Positions 60,601 through 64,000 of a stretch of 64,000 bases of DNA are shown piece after piece (the first letter of the stretch is position 1; the number at the start of each line of letters is the position of its first letter). The stretch is from positions 2,033,694-2,097,693 of the forward strand of contig NC_089194.1 in NCBI RefSeq assembly GCF_947507565.1, written 5' to 3'. Made by a program: the position numbers and the translations under genes. The notes beneath the pieces were generated by a model. That model was not told the origin of the DNA. It saw only the letters and a list, made by a program, of their open reading frames with translations, and searched no databases. This DNA comes from Oscarella lobularis. Taxonomy: Eukaryota > Porifera > Homoscleromorpha > Homosclerophorida > Oscarellidae.

Positions 60601-62935
60601 GTGAGGGAGGAGAGTCCAAAGTTAATTCAATCCTTTGAAGAGTTTTCTAAACTGCACTACCTGAACTTGGCAAAGCGTCAGAATCTTTCCATTTCCCTTC
60701 AGGAAAACGGTGACGTAGCGTCCCATCAAATTGGGACAATTGATAAAGACGGTCCACCCTCTTCCAATCTTTGCAAAAATGAATAATTAATCAATTGAAT
60801 TAATAAAATGTCGTCGTGTTTACTCCGGTTCTTGGTCCTTCGCAATAGGGATTGTTCATTCCGCCATTGGACGCATCGTTGCCAACAGCAACGAGAGCTC
60901 CATTCAAACGCGTCTCACAACAATCTCCTCGATTTGTTAGAGAAACTTTGGCCACTTTACGCACGCAACCCAAATCGACGCGCCACCACGGATTCGATTG
61001 AGTTTTCGTGTGCGTGCAATAGTTGATGTGACCCCAGAATTTGCCTAGAATAGAGGGGAGGGGGCCCCCCTTGTTAGGAACCCTCGATCACTTGCTCCTC
61101 CTTCTCCTCCCCGCCGCCTACCGTCTACTGCTAGTGATGATACAAACTTGCTGTTGTAGTTTGTGGACTGGGTTGTCGGACGACCGAGAGCAACGTTGGA
61201 ATTTGAACCACGAGCGCAACCCTAACCCATATACGTAGATAGATAGATAATACTAACTACGGAGGTACGTACAGAGTCAGAACACAGTTGAGGAGTTGGA
61301 CTGCAATCAGCATAGACTCTCACTTCGCACAGGGTAATAAGCTAACCACCCAGAAAAAATAATATTATTTCAAAAGCATAAATGTTATCTTGACTTACTT
61401 TTCCACTTCCAGGAATTCGAATGAAAACATAACGGCCCTAAAGAACAATTAGTTCTATCGGCTGGCGGCTGTTCTATATTCTATTCTTTCTTACGTGCAT
61501 CAAAGCGTCACAAGTGATTGTACGAATTTCCCCACGACCCCAATTTGGAATGTTAGCTTTGACGCATTTGGGATTGTTTGCTCCTCCGTTTCGCGTGTCG
61601 TCACCCACTCGAATTTCCATTCCATTCAAACGCGTGTGACAACAATCGTAGCTAAAGAAAGAAAGAAACAACCGTCGTTTTATTATATTTAATTTAGGGG
61701 GCGATTACCGATTCGTCACTTGGATTTTTCTCACCGGTTGCTGACCTCCCAAATCGACGTACCACCACGGATTCGTTTGTCCATTTGTGTGTGTGCACGA
61801 TCTTCCACCATACCAACGATTTCCATTTCCATCAACAGCTCTTCCAGAACTGCCACCCCATCCTAACAATGTTAGACGGAATACATCTCTCTCGGACTGA
61901 GTGAGACACACGGTCTGTCACTGACCTGTCGTCGATTGTTTTGTCGGTTGTTTCAATGCCATATTCGGACAATTTCCGTGCACTGAAACGCACGTCGCAT
62001 AGGCGGCAACTTCGCAGGCGGAAATCGTTTTTCCTCCGCCGACAAGATGCAATGACAAATAGCGTCCGGAAAAGGGACCGGGTGTACACCAAACGGACGC
62101 TGGTCTCGTCGGTTCGGTCGTGAATTTGCTGCAGAGTGGATTGTTCTTTCCACCGCCACTCGCGTCGTCACCCACGCGAACTTCGAGACCGTTGAACACG
62201 CCTTTTGTTGGAAAAGTAATCGTCACCTTAGAGATGATAAGTACTAGATTTTTTTGACTGATTGATTCGAATTAATTTACTCGTCCGACGAGTTGGGCTT
62301 CTCCAAGGTCGATCATAAGATAGGGATCCTTTGAGGTTTTTGTCATTGCACATTTGCTTTTATCAAGTACACCTAGGCGTATAGAATCAATCGTCGCGAT
62401 GCCCTCCTTCTACATTCTAATGGGGGGGGGGGGGTAGGGGCACGTGAGTCTCTACGTCAACGCGTGGTGTCAATGGGCAAGGGGAGGGAAGGGGGGAAGG
62501 GGGAGCATCGCTAAGACTTAGGAACGAAAGCACGCACCATGGCGCTGCGCGGCGTCAAGAAAACCAAATCATCAATAATCAATAATCAATTATAAACGAT
62601 CCCCTATCTTATGAGTTACCGTCTGTGGCCATGGCAGCGGCCCCCGAACCGGCACTTGACAATGTCACTTTCTTGCTCATTGCAAAATTCGTCGTGATGG
62701 AATCAGGCGATGCGCATGCCTGGACACTTGGTGGTGGACGATTCATTGTCACCAAGTCAATGAAATCCTTACTTCCGCCAACCTGAGAAAAAAGGAAAGA
62801 ACGTCCATCGCATGGAAAGGAGAGAGAAAGCTTTAATATTACGGTCAAATTGGATTGGAGTTGTGACCAAATGGCGGCGGGGCAGAGGAGGAGCATGAAA
62901 CACACCAAAGCACCGCCCACTTTGAGATGCATCAT
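51631..62935 (-). CDS. Large type I receptor: FTP (fucolectin) lectin units, ricin-B-like region, about 20 EGF repeats, TM, NPxY tail
   Basis: Signal peptide [20 protein letters not shown] (start at 62935; an upstream in-frame ATG at 62992 is possible). From 62600 to 58760 about six F5/8C-fucolectin (eel-fucolectin/tachylectin-4/pentraxin, FTP) units follow. They show the family signature: AVDG, CTHT(N)...NPWW(R/Y)VDLG, (I/V)TNRGDCC, L(N/Y)G(M/F)E(I/L)RVG(D/N), NNP(K/L)C, GRYV, and C-E-V. A ricin-B-like region (58750-56700) has [11 protein letters not shown] and SSLFLYS-type strands. Then come about 20 EGF repeats of MEGF10/Draper/SCARF spacing (56590-52340; for example [20 protein letters not shown]). 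TM at about 52110-52045 ([20 protein letters not shown]). The tail contains GFTNPMY, EIYDDP, ENPAYG and PEYDN; stop TGA complement 51631-51633. By analogy with MEGF10/Draper an engulfment, adhesion or microbe-recognition role is inferred. Dozens of exons; individual borders are approximate, and I treat it as one gene because no stop/start or gap separates the parts. Confidence 0.8.
62424..62437. repeat. Poly-G tract in an intron of the lectin-EGF receptor
   Basis: Twelve consecutive G followed by TAGGGG, in an intron just after the first lectin-unit exons; the complementary coding strand is poly-C. Confidence 0.8.
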
Positions 62936-63205
62936 TTCTATCTCAAACTTGGACGTTCCACTAAGAGATGATGAAAAGATGATGTGCTGCACAAAAGAAA
63001 AAAAAAAACGAGCGAGCGAGTGGCGTTCAAGTGAGAGCCAACGAGTGGAATGGTCGTACTTTGCACGGCTAGTTCACGTGTTTACGTACCAGCGCGTTCC
63101 AAGTCTTCTCACGTGCAATGTGAGTAAGATCACGTGTAAACGCGATTTATCTAACCAATGAGAGAGCAAGACAAAAATATTTGAATAATTAGATTTCTCC
63201 TTAGT
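62936..63205. promoter_or_regulatory. Divergent promoter with three CACGTG boxes
   Basis: Between the receptor start (62935, minus) and a small secreted-peptide ORF (63206, plus). CACGTG at 63075-63080, 63110-63115 and 63131-63136. Palindromic E-boxes of this type bind bHLH-zip factors (USF, MYC/MAX, TFEB/MITF); use here is inferred. Confidence 0.5.
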
Positions 63206-63553
63206 ATGCTTCGTACAAATGAATATACACTGGCAGTGATTGTGATTAGCCTTTTAACGATTCAATGGATCTTTGCTTTGACCGACAATGACTCCGGAGT
63301 GTCTCCCTCTCTCTCCAAAATTGTCTCTCAAACTGACGTCGACAACTATACGAGAGGAGACAATTTGACGATGATGAGGGAATAGCAAACCAACAAAGGG
63401 GTCAGACGTCATCGTGTGACAGAAACTAACCCGGAATTGCTTCTATTTCCGAACTGGGGTCGCCCATTTCGTAGACATTCTTTGCAAACTGACGTCAATA
63501 CATCCTTTTCCACATCCGCTGCGGGGACGGGTCTTCTAAAAATAAAAAAATAG
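63206..63553 (+). CDS. Small secreted protein or peptide precursor, unassigned
   Basis: ATG 63206 gives a signal peptide, MLRTNEYTLAVIVISLLTIQ then WIFA, and a short polar region, with TAG at 63383-63385 (59 aa). The same frame reopens at once and runs 55 codons to TAG 63551-63553, containing GVRRHR and FPNWGRPFRRHS. A 51-nt intron (GTCGAC 63335 to AATAG 63385), matching the local intron size, would remove the first TAG and join the two halves in phase. QTDV occurs in the same frame on both sides (63326 and 63485). Basic cleavage-like sites suggest a processed peptide precursor, but no known family is recognised. The intron donor is weak. Confidence 0.4.
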
Positions 63554-63580
63554 GCACACATCGCGCGCGAGACACAACGA

Positions 63581-63999
63581 TTGTCGCTCTACTCACTTCT
63601 AAGCGTCGCACGATCGCTTTTTTCGATCATCGCTTCCCCAAATTGCACCCAAAGGCGGAATCGAAGACGCGCATCGCTCGCAAAGAGAGCGAAATCGCTG
63701 TTCGAAACGCCGGCAAGCGTTCTAAACGAAAGAGAAAGACTGCGCGAAGGATTACACGACTCAATCTTCGTCAAGTACGTCGAAAAGGCACGTAGCGATG
63801 TCTTGCCGTCGGAGAAATCGCCCTTTTCGCGACGAGCACGCGCAGTAAGTAAATCGCGAAGCGAGAAGACCATATATCTATGAGAAGACGAAACGAAGAT
63901 AAACGAGAGCCAAAAAAAGAGCAAAAAGCGCGCGTTAGCACGCGTGGGATCCCCAGTTAGTCATCGGGGCCCCAAAATGGGGTACTCCAATGGAAGTGG
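63581..63999 (+). CDS. Possible first exon of a gene running off the right edge
   Basis: Open frame coding ASVLNERERLREGLHDSIFV and KYVEKARSDVLPSEKSPFSR, ending at a consensus donor (GCA/GTAAGTAAAT, 63843). No ATG is obvious in this frame, and a highly basic alternative frame also exists. A GGGGCCCCAAAATGGGG motif sits about 125 bp downstream, as in the first introns of neighbouring genes. Product not recognised. Confidence 0.3.
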
Positions 64000-64000
64000 A

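Overview
This is animal nuclear DNA. Genes are intron-rich with very short introns (mostly about 45-80 nt, AT-rich, full of TTAA/TTAATTAA runs), spacing between genes is often only 80-300 bp, and several families are metazoan (plexin, pleckstrin, POMGNT1, Rab11-FIP3/4, MEGF-like receptors). Gene compactness and domain content suggest an early-branching invertebrate, most likely a sponge (homoscleromorph-like). That placement is inference from gene content, not from a marker search.

Layout. 1-7373 (+): 3' part of a plexin. 7679-10845 (+): FERM protein of the FRMD4 type. 11040-13002 (+): inositol-pentakisphosphate 2-kinase, convergent with 13348-16440 (-), POMGNT1. 16547-18575 (+): pleckstrin (PH-DEP-PH), sharing a 106-bp divergent promoter with POMGNT1. 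18624: intron-containing tRNA-Thr(CGT). 18923-22619 (+): plasma-membrane Ca2+-ATPase. 23603-24712 (+): fatty acid hydroxylase/sterol desaturase family protein. 24852-26114 (-): secreted GH105/GH88-like hydrolase. 26421-27238 (+): four-TM protein with in-frame UGA codons, followed by a well-formed type II SECIS element at 27441-27516, so a candidate selenoprotein. 27606-33490 (-): three tandem units each carrying an SLC16-like transporter; the middle copy is a pseudogene.

33670-40250 (+) is a dense housekeeping block: dihydrolipoamide dehydrogenase, IMP dehydrogenase, ribosomal protein S23 and an ER J-protein (DNAJB9 type). 40434-43456 (+): IQUB, with an antisense intron-containing tRNA-Ala(AGC) in its first intron. 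43575-44975 (+): Rab11-FIP3/4. 44976-46579 has no gene I can name.

46580-62935 (-) is an extracellular-recognition block: two adjacent secreted genes built from sushi domains and a shared Cys-rich module that I do not recognise, then a very large receptor with signal peptide, about six fucolectin-type (FTP) lectin units, a ricin-B-like region, about twenty MEGF/Draper-style EGF repeats, one TM and a tail with NPMY and NPAY motifs. It looks like a lectin-type engulfment or adhesion receptor. A small secreted-peptide ORF lies divergently upstream at 63206.

Most notable: the candidate selenoprotein with its SECIS, the unnamed Cys-rich module, the lectin-EGF receptor, and a dispersed GGGGCCCC-TTTT-GGGG motif that recurs in early introns.
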